64,000 nt of DNA from Flavobacterium pectinovorum (GCF_900142715.1 NZ_FRBX01000001.1:1116001-1180000); one strand, 5' to 3'; shown: positions 36,427-45,079, counted from the first letter of the stretch. Program-made: numbers and translations. The notes: generated by a model from the letters alone, not told the origin.

Positions 36427-37065
36427 TTAAAGTTCGCTTTCAATAAGAGATTTTATACTTTGATTTGCATCTTCTGTAGACTGTTGTAGTATTTCAGGAC
36501 TCAGCGCTGAACCGTTAACAGCTACAAAATGAATATTATGAATTCCCATGATATTAAAAACCGTTTTTAAGTAATCGCTTTGAAAATTCATATGCTCGTT
36601 AAATTCTCCTTTTTCATAACCGTGAGAACCTCTTGAAAGCATTAAAAAAAGAGTTTTATTTTCAAGTAATCCAACGTAGGGATTCGCGATATTTTCAGGA
36701 TTGAGTTTCCAGGTTTCGTTAACCCTTAAAACCTGATCAATGTAAGCTTTAAGCGCACTTGGAATCGACCAGTTATACATCGGGGCACCGAGAACAATAA
36801 CATCCGCCTGACGTAATTCGGCAATATAATTATCGCTTTCTTTTAGTGCCTCTTTATCTTCTTGAGATCTTGCATTTTCGGGTTTGAAAGCAGCGGTAAT
36901 CCACTTTTCGCCAATATGTGAAACAGGATGATTGCCCAATTCACGGAGAGTAATAAGAGAGCTGTTATGAATACTTTTCCATTGTTCAACAAATACTTCA
37001 GTAAGTTTTCTGCTTTGAGAATTAAGCGTTCTTGCGCTTGAATTAATGACTAATATATTTTTCAT
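36427..37065 (-). CDS. azoR: FMN-dependent NADH:quinone oxidoreductase/azoreductase (AzoR-like)
   Basis: The 212-residue flavodoxin-fold protein opens MKNILVINSSART and contains the AzoR signature APMYNWSIPSALKAYIDQVLR (FMN and active-site loop), then FLMLSRGSHGY. AzoR enzymes reduce quinones, azo dyes and other electrophiles with two electrons from NAD(P)H. The gene is divergent from a MocR-type regulator (78 bp between ATG 37065 and ATG 37144), which probably controls it; EamA follows downstream. Confidence 0.92.
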   Translation of the reverse strand: MKNILVINSSARTLNSQSRKLTEVFVEQWKSIHNSSLITLRELGNHPVSHIGEKWITAAFKPENARSQEDKEALKESDNYIAELRQADVIVLGAPMYNWSIPSALKAYIDQVLRVNETWKLNPENIANPYVGLLENKTLFLMLSRGSHGYEKGEFNEHMNFQSDYLKTVFNIMGIHNIHFVAVNGSALSPEILQQSTEDANQSIKSLIESEL

Positions 37066-37082
37066 TTTTAAATAATTTTGAG

Positions 37083-37090
37083 CAAATGTA
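37083..37090 (-). promoter_or_regulatory. azoR: Putative -7 element (TACATTTG) of azoR
   Basis: On the minus strand TACATTTG lies 18 bp before the azoR ATG and overlaps the TGTATCCTGATT motif proposed as the MocR site. Confidence 0.45.
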
Positions 37091-37098
37091 TCCTGATT
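37087..37098. promoter_or_regulatory. Candidate MocR-regulator site TGTATCCTGATT
   Basis: This 12-mer recurs with one change (TGTATCCGGATT) at 38647-38658 before the marR gene. An AATTGGCATA element accompanies both (reverse complement at 37113-37122; direct at 38634-38643). It is shared only by sequence; binding is inferred. Confidence 0.45.
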
Positions 37099-37104
37099 TT
37101 GGAT

Positions 37105-37112
37105 TAACTTTG
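37105..37112 (+). promoter_or_regulatory. Putative -7 element (TAACTTTG) of the MocR-type gene
   Basis: TAACTTTG fits TAnnTTTG. It ends one base before the ATG at 37114, too close for that codon to be in the transcript, and so favours the next ATG at 37144. Confidence 0.5.
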
Positions 37113-37143
37113 TATGCCAATTTTGATAAAAACTACAGCCCAG

Positions 37144-38607
37144 ATGTTGCCATATAAATCTTTAATTCAAATTGATCGAAACATTCCTGTTACTATTTAT
37201 ATACAGGTATGCAACAGCTTTATTTCTTTGATAACAAATGGTACACTGCAGCCGTCTGATATATTACCAAGTTCTCGTATTCTTGCCGAATTAATTGGCA
37301 TTAACAGAAATACGGTAAAATTGGCTTATGAAGAATTGATTAGTCAGGGCTGGGCAGAATCTGTTGAGAGAAAAGGTGTTTTTGTACTTTCGAAATTGCC
37401 TGTAATCTCAAAAACCAAACTTCCGGAAACCAATAAAAATAGTAGTAAAGAAGAATCATTTTTGTGGACCAATAAATTTAAAGAAGCCCGTCCGGTCAGG
37501 AATTTTCAAAAAGCCGGTCTCAGCATAGACGATGGATTTCCAGATGTGCGTTTGGCTCCCGTAGATCAGCTTATGCGGGAATATCGAAGTCTTTCGAAGA
37601 AATTTTACGGAAAAAATTTCCTGAAATATGGCAGTTCAAAAGGATCTGAACATCTTCGTATTTCGATTTCTAATTATCTTTCAAACACCAGAGGCTTAGC
37701 TGTTTCTTCTGAAAATATCCTGATTACAAAAGGCAGCCAAATGGGGATTTACCTGACGGCTCAATTGCTTTTAAATCCGTCTGATGTTGTAGCAGTTGGA
37801 ACTTCGAATTATAGTTATGCCGATGATACTTTCAAATATGCCGGCGCTAATTTAGTGCGTATTCCTGTTGATGCTAACGGAATGGACATTGATTATCTGG
37901 AGGAAATTCTGCAAAAGCAAAAAATAAAAGTAGTTTATATAATTCCGCATCATCATTTTCCAACAACGGTAACACTGAGTATGGAACGCAGGTTAAAACT
38001 GTTAAACCTGGCCAGAGAATTTCGTTTTGCTATTATCGAAGACGATTACGATTTTGATTACCATTATGAAAACAAACCATATTTACCTTTGGCAAGTATT
38101 GATCACAATCATAATGTCATTTATATTGGTTCGATTTCCAAGACATTTGCGCCAGCCTTAAGAATCGGTTTTATGACCGGGCCTTCAGTTTTTATTGATG
38201 CTGTGGCTTCTTTAAGAGAATTAATTGACAAACAAGGAGATACCCTTCTGGAAGACGCATTTTCTGTTTTGTTTAATAATGGTGAAATGGAAAGGCATTT
38301 TCGTAAATCGCTAAAAATCTACAAACAGCGTAGAAATCTTTTTTGTGATATTCTGCAGTCAGAATTTAGAGATACAATTGAATTTGAAATACCAGAAGGC
38401 GGCCTTGCAATATGGTCTCATTTTGATTCTAAAATTGATTTGGTTAAGATGTCTGAAAACGCCTTAAAAAATGGACTTTCTATCGATAATGGAAAATTCT
38501 ACAAAAATGAATCGTTTGTTACTAACGCCATGAGATTAGGTTTTGCTTCACTTGAAGAAAAAGAAATGGTGAAAGCTTTAGGTATTCTTAAAAAGGTAGT
38601 CCAGTAA
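37144..38607 (+). CDS. MocR/PdxR-type GntR regulator with aminotransferase domain
   Basis: The frame runs from an ATG at 37114, but a -7 element at 37105-37112 makes the ATG at 37144 (MLPYKSL, 487 residues) the likelier start. The N-terminal winged helix of GntR type (about 15-85: IPVTIYIQVCNSFISLI, LPSSRILAELIGINRNTVKLAYEEL) is joined to a fold-type I aminotransferase domain (about 125-485). The PLP lysine is in IYIGSISKTFAPALRIGF and the Asp in AIIEDDYDFDYHY. MocR proteins use bound PLP and an amine ligand to switch genes. The divergent azoR gene and the downstream marR-AhpD genes share a promoter motif and are candidate targets. Confidence 0.92.
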   Translation: MLPYKSLIQIDRNIPVTIYIQVCNSFISLITNGTLQPSDILPSSRILAELIGINRNTVKLAYEELISQGWAESVERKGVFVLSKLPVISKTKLPETNKNSSKEESFLWTNKFKEARPVRNFQKAGLSIDDGFPDVRLAPVDQLMREYRSLSKKFYGKNFLKYGSSKGSEHLRISISNYLSNTRGLAVSSENILITKGSQMGIYLTAQLLLNPSDVVAVGTSNYSYADDTFKYAGANLVRIPVDANGMDIDYLEEILQKQKIKVVYIIPHHHFPTTVTLSMERRLKLLNLAREFRFAIIEDDYDFDYHYENKPYLPLASIDHNHNVIYIGSISKTFAPALRIGFMTGPSVFIDAVASLRELIDKQGDTLLEDAFSVLFNNGEMERHFRKSLKIYKQRRNLFCDILQSEFRDTIEFEIPEGGLAIWSHFDSKIDLVKMSENALKNGLSIDNGKFYKNESFVTNAMRLGFASLEEKEMVKALGILKKVVQ

Positions 38608-38644
38608 CTTTTCTGGGCTAGTCTTTATTTTAAAATTGGCATAT

Positions 38645-38673
38645 TTTGTATCCGGATTGTTGCTCTAATTTTG
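38645..38673 (+). promoter_or_regulatory. marR promoter (TTTG, TAATTTTG)
   Basis: TTTG at 38645-38648 and TAATTTTG at 38666-38673 are 17 bp apart, and the ATG follows 18 bp later. The candidate MocR motif TGTATCCGGATT (38647-38658) fills the spacer. Confidence 0.55.
38647..38658. promoter_or_regulatory. Candidate MocR-regulator site TGTATCCGGATT
   Basis: Differs at one base from the 12-mer in the azoR/mocR divergent promoter at 37087-37098. Its position between promoter elements would suit repression. Confidence 0.45.
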
Positions 38674-38691
38674 CTGTAAAGAAAACAAGTT

Positions 38692-39147
38692 ATGGGCACA
38701 ACTTCAAAAAATGAATTTACTGCAATACGATCTTTAAGCAAACGAACTCTCACCAATATTATGCATACGCAAAATGTTTTGGCCGAAAATTTCAACGAGA
38801 TTTTAAAATGTTTTGATTTATCATCGGAACAATTTAATGTTCTGAAGATTTTAGAGGATCAAAAAGGCAAGCCAACAAATATGTGTGAAATTCAGGAAAG
38901 AATGATTTCGAAAACAAGCAATACAACCCGCTTAGTCGATAAATTACTTCTAAAAGGATATGTTACAAGAGAAGTTTGCAGTAAAAACCGAAGAAAAGTT
39001 GATGTGTTCATTACTAAATCAGGAATGGAAATTTTGAGGGATTTAAAACCCGGAATGGATGTTTATGAAGAAAAACTTTCTCATAAACTGACTTTGAAGG
39101 AATTTGAAAACCTTAATTTTTTATTAGAAAAATACAGAACAGCTTAA
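38692..39147 (+). CDS. MarR-family transcriptional regulator
   Basis: The 151-residue protein has the MarR winged helix-turn-helix: LSSEQFNVLKILEDQKGKPTN, ERMISKTSNTTRLVDKLLLKGYVTREV and the wing KNRRKVDVFITKSG. Members usually repress nearby stress or detoxification genes until a ligand or oxidant binds. One Cys (in REVCSKNRRK) sits before the wing and could be redox active. It lies 32 bp upstream of an AhpD-like gene, its likely target, in one transcript with it. Confidence 0.92.
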   Translation: MGTTSKNEFTAIRSLSKRTLTNIMHTQNVLAENFNEILKCFDLSSEQFNVLKILEDQKGKPTNMCEIQERMISKTSNTTRLVDKLLLKGYVTREVCSKNRRKVDVFITKSGMEILRDLKPGMDVYEEKLSHKLTLKEFENLNFLLEKYRTA

Positions 39148-39179
39148 ATAGAAACAATAATTATATAAATTTTAGAAAA

Positions 39180-39614
39180 ATGAAAACAAGAATTCGTATT
39201 GACAAAGTAGAGCCTGCAGGATATAACGCCATTTTAGGATTAGAAAAATTTATTGAAAGTACTTCTTTAACCCGCACTCATAAAGAACTAATTAAAATTA
39301 GGGCTTCGCAAATAAACGGCTGTGCTTTTTGTATTGATATGCACACCAAAGAGGCGCGTAAAGCCGGCGAAACAGAACAGCGTATTTATGCCTTAAACGC
39401 TTGGCGCGATACTCCGTTTTTTACAGATGAAGAACGTGCCATATTAGCCTTAACAGAAGAAGTTACTTTAATTAGCCATCATGTAAGCGATGCAACTTAT
39501 GAAGCAGCGGCTAAAGTTCTTGACGAAAAATATCTTGCACAAGTAATCTTAGCTATCATTACTATTAATGCGTGGAACAGAATTGGTATTTCTACGAATC
39601 TTATTCCGGCTTAA
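39180..39614 (+). CDS. AhpD-like carboxymuconolactone decarboxylase family protein (second copy)
   Basis: The 144-residue protein has the redox motif CAFCIDMH in ASQINGCAFCIDMHTKEA and the block ALNAWRDTPFFTDEERAIL. It parallels the protein at 12525-12977, with the same motif spacing. It is co-transcribed with the MarR regulator and ends at a strong bidirectional terminator. It is probably a peroxide- or quinone-related stress enzyme; the substrate is unknown. Confidence 0.9.
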   Translation: MKTRIRIDKVEPAGYNAILGLEKFIESTSLTRTHKELIKIRASQINGCAFCIDMHTKEARKAGETEQRIYALNAWRDTPFFTDEERAILALTEEVTLISHHVSDATYEAAAKVLDEKYLAQVILAIITINAWNRIGISTNLIPA

Positions 39615-39631
39615 TACTTATAAGAATATAA

Positions 39632-39664
39632 AACTAAAAACCCTCATATCGAGGGTTTTTAGTT
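39632..39664. terminator. Bidirectional terminator after the marR-AhpD operon
   Basis: AACTAAAAACCCTC pairs perfectly with GAGGGTTTTTAGTT around an ATATC loop, 18 bp after the stop codon. Confidence 0.85.
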
Positions 39665-39761
39665 ATTGTAAAAAGAATACAATTAAAATATAAAAAATGT
39701 AACAATTTATGATATCTGCGGTCTTTATGGTGAGGTTAGTTTTAACGAATTCTTCAAAAGT

Positions 39762-40916
39762 ATGAAAACTCAAATTCATAAATTTATTGTTTGCATTTGC
39801 GGGCTTTTTTTAATTTTCTCTTCGGAAAATGCCATTGCACAAACAATAGATTCCATTCCTCCGGCAAATCAACAGCAATTTTTAATTCATTCTAAAGCAA
39901 TTAACGAAGACAGAACAATCTGGATTCATACTCCTCCAGAATACAACGCTTCGACAGATACTTATCCGGTTTTGTATTTGCTTGACGGCGGAAGTCATTT
40001 TAAGTACGTTTCAGAAATGGTCGATTTTCTTTCTGATTTTGAGACTAATTTTATTTCAAAGATGATTATTGTAGCAATTCCCAATACAGAACGCGGAAGG
40101 GATTTTACACCAATATTTGATTCAAAAGAAAATGGAGCAGATAATTTTCTCCATTTTATAAAAGACGAACTTGTTCCGTACATCGACAAAAACTACAGAA
40201 CACAGCCTTATCGAATTCTTGAAGCGCATTCACTTGGCGGACTCTTTGGAATTTATGCCAATGAAAATGCGCCAGAATTATTTCAGGCATCAATTTTTAT
40301 TAGTCCGGCTTTGACAGGTGATAAAAACAGAGATAAAGTAATGGAAGAATACGCCTTGTATCTTAAGAAAAATAAGCAGCTTTCGAGAAAATTTTTTGTA
40401 TCAATTGCCAATGAAGATAAACAGGCTGTTGACTTATTAACGAAACAATTAAAAATGTTTGCTTCAAAATCTTTTCAATGGAATTATAAAGAATACAAAG
40501 AAGAAAATCATTTTTCTGTGCCATATAAAAGCATGTATGACGGACTTCGGTTTATTTACAAAGATTGGCATACAGAAGTTTTTTTGAACTCAAATAAAAT
40601 TTTGTATAAAGATATTGAAGAGCATTTTAAAAAATTATCCAGCGAATTTGGCTATAACATAAATCCAACGGAGGATTTTATAAATCAACTTGGTTATCAA
40701 CAACTTCGTTTTAAACATATTGATGAAGCTATCGAATTTTTTAAGCAGAATATCAAATTGCATCCAAATTCATTTAATGTTTATGACAGTATGGGGGAAG
40801 CTTATATGATAAACGGACAGAAATCTTTGGCTATTGAAAATTATGAAAAATCAATTGCCATAAATCCACAGAATGAGAATGGAAAGGAAATGATTAAGAA
40901 ATTGAAGAATGAATAA
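39762..40916 (+). CDS. Exported esterase with C-terminal TPR
   Basis: The 384-residue protein has a signal peptide (cleavage near AIA-Q, residue 27). An Esterase D-type alpha/beta hydrolase follows (about 35-275): YPVLYLLDGGSHF near the oxyanion site, the nucleophile in EAHSLGGLFG and a likely catalytic His in EENHFSVPY. The C-terminal 80 residues contain a TPR unit (FNVYDSMGEAYMINGQKSLA). This family includes siderophore esterases (IroE/Fes-like) and carbohydrate esterases; substrate and localisation (periplasm or surface) are unknown. The fusion with a TPR is common in Bacteroidota. Confidence 0.88.
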   Translation: MKTQIHKFIVCICGLFLIFSSENAIAQTIDSIPPANQQQFLIHSKAINEDRTIWIHTPPEYNASTDTYPVLYLLDGGSHFKYVSEMVDFLSDFETNFISKMIIVAIPNTERGRDFTPIFDSKENGADNFLHFIKDELVPYIDKNYRTQPYRILEAHSLGGLFGIYANENAPELFQASIFISPALTGDKNRDKVMEEYALYLKKNKQLSRKFFVSIANEDKQAVDLLTKQLKMFASKSFQWNYKEYKEENHFSVPYKSMYDGLRFIYKDWHTEVFLNSNKILYKDIEEHFKKLSSEFGYNINPTEDFINQLGYQQLRFKHIDEAIEFFKQNIKLHPNSFNVYDSMGEAYMINGQKSLAIENYEKSIAINPQNENGKEMIKKLKNE

Positions 40917-40957
40917 TTTCGTATCTTAGCTAATAACACAATTAAAACCAATACAAA

Positions 40958-41725
40958 ATGCCCTGGAATCCTGAAATCTACAATAAATTCAAAAACATTC
41001 GTTATCAGCCGTTTTATGATTTAATCGATTTTATTAAACCGATGGAATCTATGAAAGCCATTGATTTGGGATGCGGAACAGGCGAACAAACGGCGATTTT
41101 GGCAGATAAATTTCCAAATGCCAATTTTCTGGGAGTCGATTCTTCTGATGAAATGCTGGAACAGTCAAAATCATTAGAAACAGCTAATTTACATTTTAAA
41201 AAAGCGACTACAGAAGAAACAATTGAATCGGGAGAAAAATGGGATTTGATTTTTAGCAATGCCGCTTTGCAATGGTCAAACGATCACGAAATATTGTTTT
41301 CTGAATTGATAGGATTACTTAATCCGAAAGGACAATTTGCGGTGCAAATGCCAGTTCAGCCAGAAAACAAACTCAATAAAATCCTTTCTGAATTGATTGA
41401 TGAAGAACCATTTAAGTCCTATCTAAACGGTTTCAAAAGGGATTCTCCCGTTTTGAGTATTGATGATTATGCGCAAATACTTTTTGATGGCGGACTCGAA
41501 GATATTCAGATCATGCAAAAAGTATATCCAATTATTGCCAACGATCACGAGACGCTTTATAATTTTATTTCGGGTTCGGCATTAATTCCTTATATAGAAA
41601 GACTTGACGGAGATGAGAGAACACTTTTTATTAAAACTTATAAAGAGAGAATTGCGGCTGAATTTCCTAAACTTCCTGCTATATATTCATTTAAAAGGAT
41701 TTTGCTTTATGGGAAGAAAACATAA
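40958..41725 (+). CDS. Class I SAM methyltransferase, trans-aconitate methyltransferase-like
   Basis: The 255-residue protein has the SAM-binding motif AIDLGCGTGEQTAIL and motif II LGVDSSDEML, then LIFSNAALQWSNDHEIL and QFAVQMPVQPEN, as in Tam-type methyltransferases. Tam methylates trans-aconitate; the true substrate here cannot be read. It begins 42 bp after the esterase gene. Repeat C2 follows its stop. Confidence 0.88.
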   Translation: MPWNPEIYNKFKNIRYQPFYDLIDFIKPMESMKAIDLGCGTGEQTAILADKFPNANFLGVDSSDEMLEQSKSLETANLHFKKATTEETIESGEKWDLIFSNAALQWSNDHEILFSELIGLLNPKGQFAVQMPVQPENKLNKILSELIDEEPFKSYLNGFKRDSPVLSIDDYAQILFDGGLEDIQIMQKVYPIIANDHETLYNFISGSALIPYIERLDGDERTLFIKTYKERIAAEFPKLPAIYSFKRILLYGKKT

Positions 41726-41736
41726 CATAACAATTG

Positions 41737-41923
41737 TTTTTAACCGCAAAGTACGCTAAGATTTTACGCATCCCGAAGCCTCGGGACGCGAAGTTTTTTA
41801 CAAGATTTTATAAATTACAGAGTTCGCAAAGTTTTATATTGATTTAGCTTTGTGACCTTTCTGTGTACTCAAAATAAACTTTTGCAAACTTTGTGTAAAA
41901 TCTTTGCGCTCTTTGCGGTTAAA
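41737..41923. repeat. Intergenic inverted repeat, AACCGCAAAG family (copy C2), with nested palindrome
   Basis: TTTTTAACCGCAAAG at the left faces CTTTGCGCTCTTTGCGGTTAAA at the right, as in copy C1 at 32575. A family D palindrome (41770-41785) with its flanks lies inside the left half. Confidence 0.8.
41770..41785. repeat. Palindrome TCCCGAAGCCTCGGGA (family D)
   Basis: Identical to the copies at 13070 and 13120, preceded by CGCA and followed by CGCGAAG, within repeat C2. Confidence 0.8.
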
Positions 41924-42089
41924 CTTTAGATTTAAATCATTGTAAATAAGTTGTTTGTATTTTGTTTTCTAAAATGATTCAGATTGAAATGATTTAATTT
42001 TTCAGCTGATTTAAAAACAAAATCCCGCTCTTTTTTTTCTTTTGAAAAGAAGGATTTTGGCAAGAAAAAGTCAGTTTTTTAAAAAATGC

Positions 42090-42258
42090 TGTTGATAAGT
42101 GTTTTTTTAAAAGGTCAATTTGATATCCTTTTTCCTGTTGATAACTTTATTTAGATTCTTTATAAATAACTGATAATTCGGGCATTAGCCAGACTAATCT
42201 CCCTGTTCATAAAAACTAATTTTTTGGTCTGTTTCAATAGGATGACAGCTGTTGATAA
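42090..42258. promoter_or_regulatory. Three DnaA-box-like CTGTTGATAA copies upstream of nrdBA
   Basis: The 10-mer CTGTTGATAA (reverse complement TTATCAACAG, one mismatch from the DnaA box TTATCCACA) occurs in the same orientation with its TGTTGATAA core at 42090-42098, 42136-42144 and 42250-42258. A fourth core copy lies after nrdA at 45299-45307. DnaA or a dedicated regulator could bind here. The 669-bp gap 41726-42394 otherwise holds repeat C2 and the nrd promoter. Confidence 0.5.
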
Positions 42259-42307
42259 TTGGCTGGTTTTTTAACATCAAAAGGATAACAAAAAAGCAAC
42301 AGTGGCT

Positions 42308-42315
42308 TAATTTTG
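42308..42315 (+). promoter_or_regulatory. Putative -7 element (TAATTTTG) of nrdBA
   Basis: TAATTTTG fits TAnnTTTG and lies 79 bp before the nrdB ATG, 50 bp after the last DnaA-like box. Confidence 0.45.
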
Positions 42316-42394
42316 TAAGTATAGAAACGCCGTTATTCCCACTTCGTAACTGGCTTTTTATTCTTGTTTAGTTCATTATTAAATACTATATATT

Positions 42395-43369
42395 ATGTCT
42401 ATTTTCGATAAGAGAATCAACTATAAACCTTTTGAATATCCAGAGGTACTACAATTTACAGAAGCAATCAATAAAGCATATTGGGTGCATACCGAAGTTG
42501 ATTTTACTGCTGATACACAGGATTTTCACTCTCATTTAAATGTAGCCGAAAAAACGGCAATCAAAAATAGTTTACTGGCAATTGCACAAATTGAGGTGGC
42601 GGTAAAAAGTTTTTGGGGCAACATTTATGAGCATTTTCCAAAACCTGAATTTAATGGTTTGGGAAGTACGTTTGCCGAATGTGAGTTCAGGCATTCTGAG
42701 GCTTATTCGCGTCTTTTGGAAGTTTTGGGATATAATGATGAATTCGAAAAATTAATGGACATTGAGGTGGTTCGTAAACGTGTAGATTATCTTTCGGATG
42801 TTCTTAAAGATACACGTTCACAAGACAACCGAAAATATATGGTATCGCTGATCTTATTCAGTATTTTGATCGAAAATGTATCACTTTTTAGTCAGTTTGC
42901 GATTCTTTTATCGTTTACAAGATTCAAAGGTTATATGAAAAATGTAAGCAACATTATTGCCTGGACTTCTATCGACGAGCAAATTCATGCCAATGGCGGA
43001 ATTTATATCATCAATAAAATACGGGAAGAATTTCCGGATTATTTTGATGCAGATACTTTAGAAATGATTAGAGAAACAGTAAAACATTCGATAGGCGTAG
43101 AGTCTGATATTTTAGACTGGATATTTGAGGAAGGTGAAATCGAAACGATAAAAAAAGCAGATTTGGTAAACTTCATGAAATTTAGAATTGATGAGAGTTT
43201 AGGACAAATTGGGATTCCAACCATATTTAATGTTCCTGCAGAAGACTATAAAAATATGGCTTGGTTTGAAGAAGAAGTTTTTGCAAATAGTCTTGATGAT
43301 TTTTTTGCAAAAAGACCGGTAGAATATACCAAACATGACAAAAGTATTACTGCAAACGATCTTTTTTAA
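42395..43369 (+). CDS. nrdB: Ribonucleotide reductase small (radical) subunit, class I
   Basis: The 324-residue protein has the six dimetal ligands of R2 proteins: E67, E97 and H100 (ECEFRH), E160 (LIENVSLF) and E195/H198 (DEQIH), plus a further acidic residue near D36-D40. Y104 sits at the place of the radical tyrosine. Its size and sequence type resemble the Flavobacterium class I enzymes assigned to subclass Id, which use a manganese pair activated by superoxide; the subclass is inferred. NrdB supplies the radical for NrdA, which makes deoxyribonucleotides. It is encoded 12 bp before nrdA. Confidence 0.95.
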   Translation: MSIFDKRINYKPFEYPEVLQFTEAINKAYWVHTEVDFTADTQDFHSHLNVAEKTAIKNSLLAIAQIEVAVKSFWGNIYEHFPKPEFNGLGSTFAECEFRHSEAYSRLLEVLGYNDEFEKLMDIEVVRKRVDYLSDVLKDTRSQDNRKYMVSLILFSILIENVSLFSQFAILLSFTRFKGYMKNVSNIIAWTSIDEQIHANGGIYIINKIREEFPDYFDADTLEMIRETVKHSIGVESDILDWIFEEGEIETIKKADLVNFMKFRIDESLGQIGIPTIFNVPAEDYKNMAWFEEEVFANSLDDFFAKRPVEYTKHDKSITANDLF

Positions 43370-43381
43370 ACGGAATATATT

Positions 43382-45079
43382 ATGAGTACACTACATACAA
43401 CCGAAACAAATATTCCGCCATTAAGTTATGCCGATAACAAAATGTGGTGGAAAAACTCTGAAAGTGAACAAATATTAAATCGTGGTTATCTTTTAAAAGG
43501 CGAAACCGTAGAAGGTGCGATTGACAGAATTTGTACTGCTGCTGCAAAAAGACTTTACAAACCCGAATTGAAAGATTCTTTTGTAGAAATGATTGAGCGC
43601 GGATGGATGAGTATTAGTTCGCCGGTTTGGGCAAATATGGGAACAGAACGCGGTTTACCAATTTCGTGTTTTAATGTTCACGTTCCGGATAAAATTGAAG
43701 GAATTACCCATAAATTAGGCGAAGTTATCATGCAGACCAAAATTGGCGGCGGAACGTCTGGTTATTTTGGTGAATTACGCGGACGCGGAAGTGCCGTAAC
43801 CGATAACGGAAAAAGTAGTGGAGCGGTAAGTTTCATGAAACTTTTTGACACTACGATGGATACGATTTCGCAAGGTGGCGTTCGTCGAGGTGCATTTGCT
43901 GCTTATCTTGATGTAGATCATCCGGATATTGAAGAATTTTTAAAGATAAAAAGCATCGGAAACCCGATTCAGAACTTGTTTACAGGAATTTGTGTACCCG
44001 ATTACTGGATGCAGGAAATGATTGATGGTGATATCGAAAAACGTCAGGTTTGGGCAAAAGTATTAGAAAGCCGTCAGCAAAAAGGATTGCCTTATATCTT
44101 TTTTACTGATAATGTAAACAAAAACAAGCCACAGGTTTATAAAGATAAAAACCTTCCTATTAATGCCAGTAATCTATGCAGTGAAATTATGCTTCCGTCA
44201 GGAAACGACGAATCATTTATTTGCTGTCTTTCGTCTATGAATCTGGAGCTTTACGAAGAATGGAAAGATACCGAAGCTGTAAAACTGGCCATCTTTTTCC
44301 TTGATGCCGTATTGCAGGAATTTATAGAAAAAACAGAAGGGAATTATTATCTTTCTGCAGCAAATCGTTTTGCAAAAAGACACCGCGCACTTGGGCTTGG
44401 AGTTTTGGGATGGCATTCGTATCTGCAAAAAAATATGATTCCGTTTGAAGGATTGGAAGCTAAAATGAAAACTACGGAAATCTTCAAACACATTAGTGAA
44501 AAAGCCGATAAAGCATCTCAGGAATTAGCACGTATTTACGGTGAACCGGAACTTTTAAAAGGCTACGGAAGACGCAATACTACGACGATGGCGATTGCGC
44601 CAACAACCTCATCATCTGCTATATTAGGACAAACTTCTCCGGGAATTGAGCCTTTTAGCAGTAATTATTACAAAGCAGGTTTAAGCAAAGGGAATTTTAT
44701 GAGAAAAAATAAATACCTAACCAAATTGCTTGAAGAAAAAGGTCTTGATAATGAAGAGGTTTGGAGAGGAATTATGTTAAACGGCGGAAGCGTACAACAT
44801 ATGGAACAGCTTTCGCAAACAGAAAAAGATGTATTTAAAACCTTTAAAGAAATCAGTCAGCTTGAAATAATTCAACAAGCTTCAATAAGACAAAAATTTG
44901 TAGATCAGGGGCAAAGTATCAATCTTAATATTCCTTCAGAATTAGCGATTAAAGAGGTGAATCGTTTGATTATTGAAGCGTGGCAACTTGGAATTAAAAG
45001 TTTGTATTACCAACGAAGCCAAAGTGTTTCTAAAGAACTTGTTACAAGTCTTGTTTCCTGCAGCAGCTGTGAATCGTAA
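43382..45079 (+). CDS. nrdA: Ribonucleotide reductase large (catalytic) subunit, compact class I
   Basis: The 565-residue protein has the R1 active-site set: C96 (LPISCFNVH), the N264-x-C266-x-E268 triad (NASNLCSEIM), the second redox Cys at 281/282 (CCLSSMN) and a C-terminal CSSCES for re-reduction. It lacks the roughly 100-residue N-terminal ATP-cone of longer R1 proteins, so overall activity control by dATP through that domain is absent. Most of the R1 barrel is present (GGGTSGYFGELRGRGS, MAIAPTTSSSAILGQTSPGIEP). It is the second gene of nrdBA. Confidence 0.95.
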   Translation: MSTLHTTETNIPPLSYADNKMWWKNSESEQILNRGYLLKGETVEGAIDRICTAAAKRLYKPELKDSFVEMIERGWMSISSPVWANMGTERGLPISCFNVHVPDKIEGITHKLGEVIMQTKIGGGTSGYFGELRGRGSAVTDNGKSSGAVSFMKLFDTTMDTISQGGVRRGAFAAYLDVDHPDIEEFLKIKSIGNPIQNLFTGICVPDYWMQEMIDGDIEKRQVWAKVLESRQQKGLPYIFFTDNVNKNKPQVYKDKNLPINASNLCSEIMLPSGNDESFICCLSSMNLELYEEWKDTEAVKLAIFFLDAVLQEFIEKTEGNYYLSAANRFAKRHRALGLGVLGWHSYLQKNMIPFEGLEAKMKTTEIFKHISEKADKASQELARIYGEPELLKGYGRRNTTTMAIAPTTSSSAILGQTSPGIEPFSSNYYKAGLSKGNFMRKNKYLTKLLEEKGLDNEEVWRGIMLNGGSVQHMEQLSQTEKDVFKTFKEISQLEIIQQASIRQKFVDQGQSINLNIPSELAIKEVNRLIIEAWQLGIKSLYYQRSQSVSKELVTSLVSCSSCES

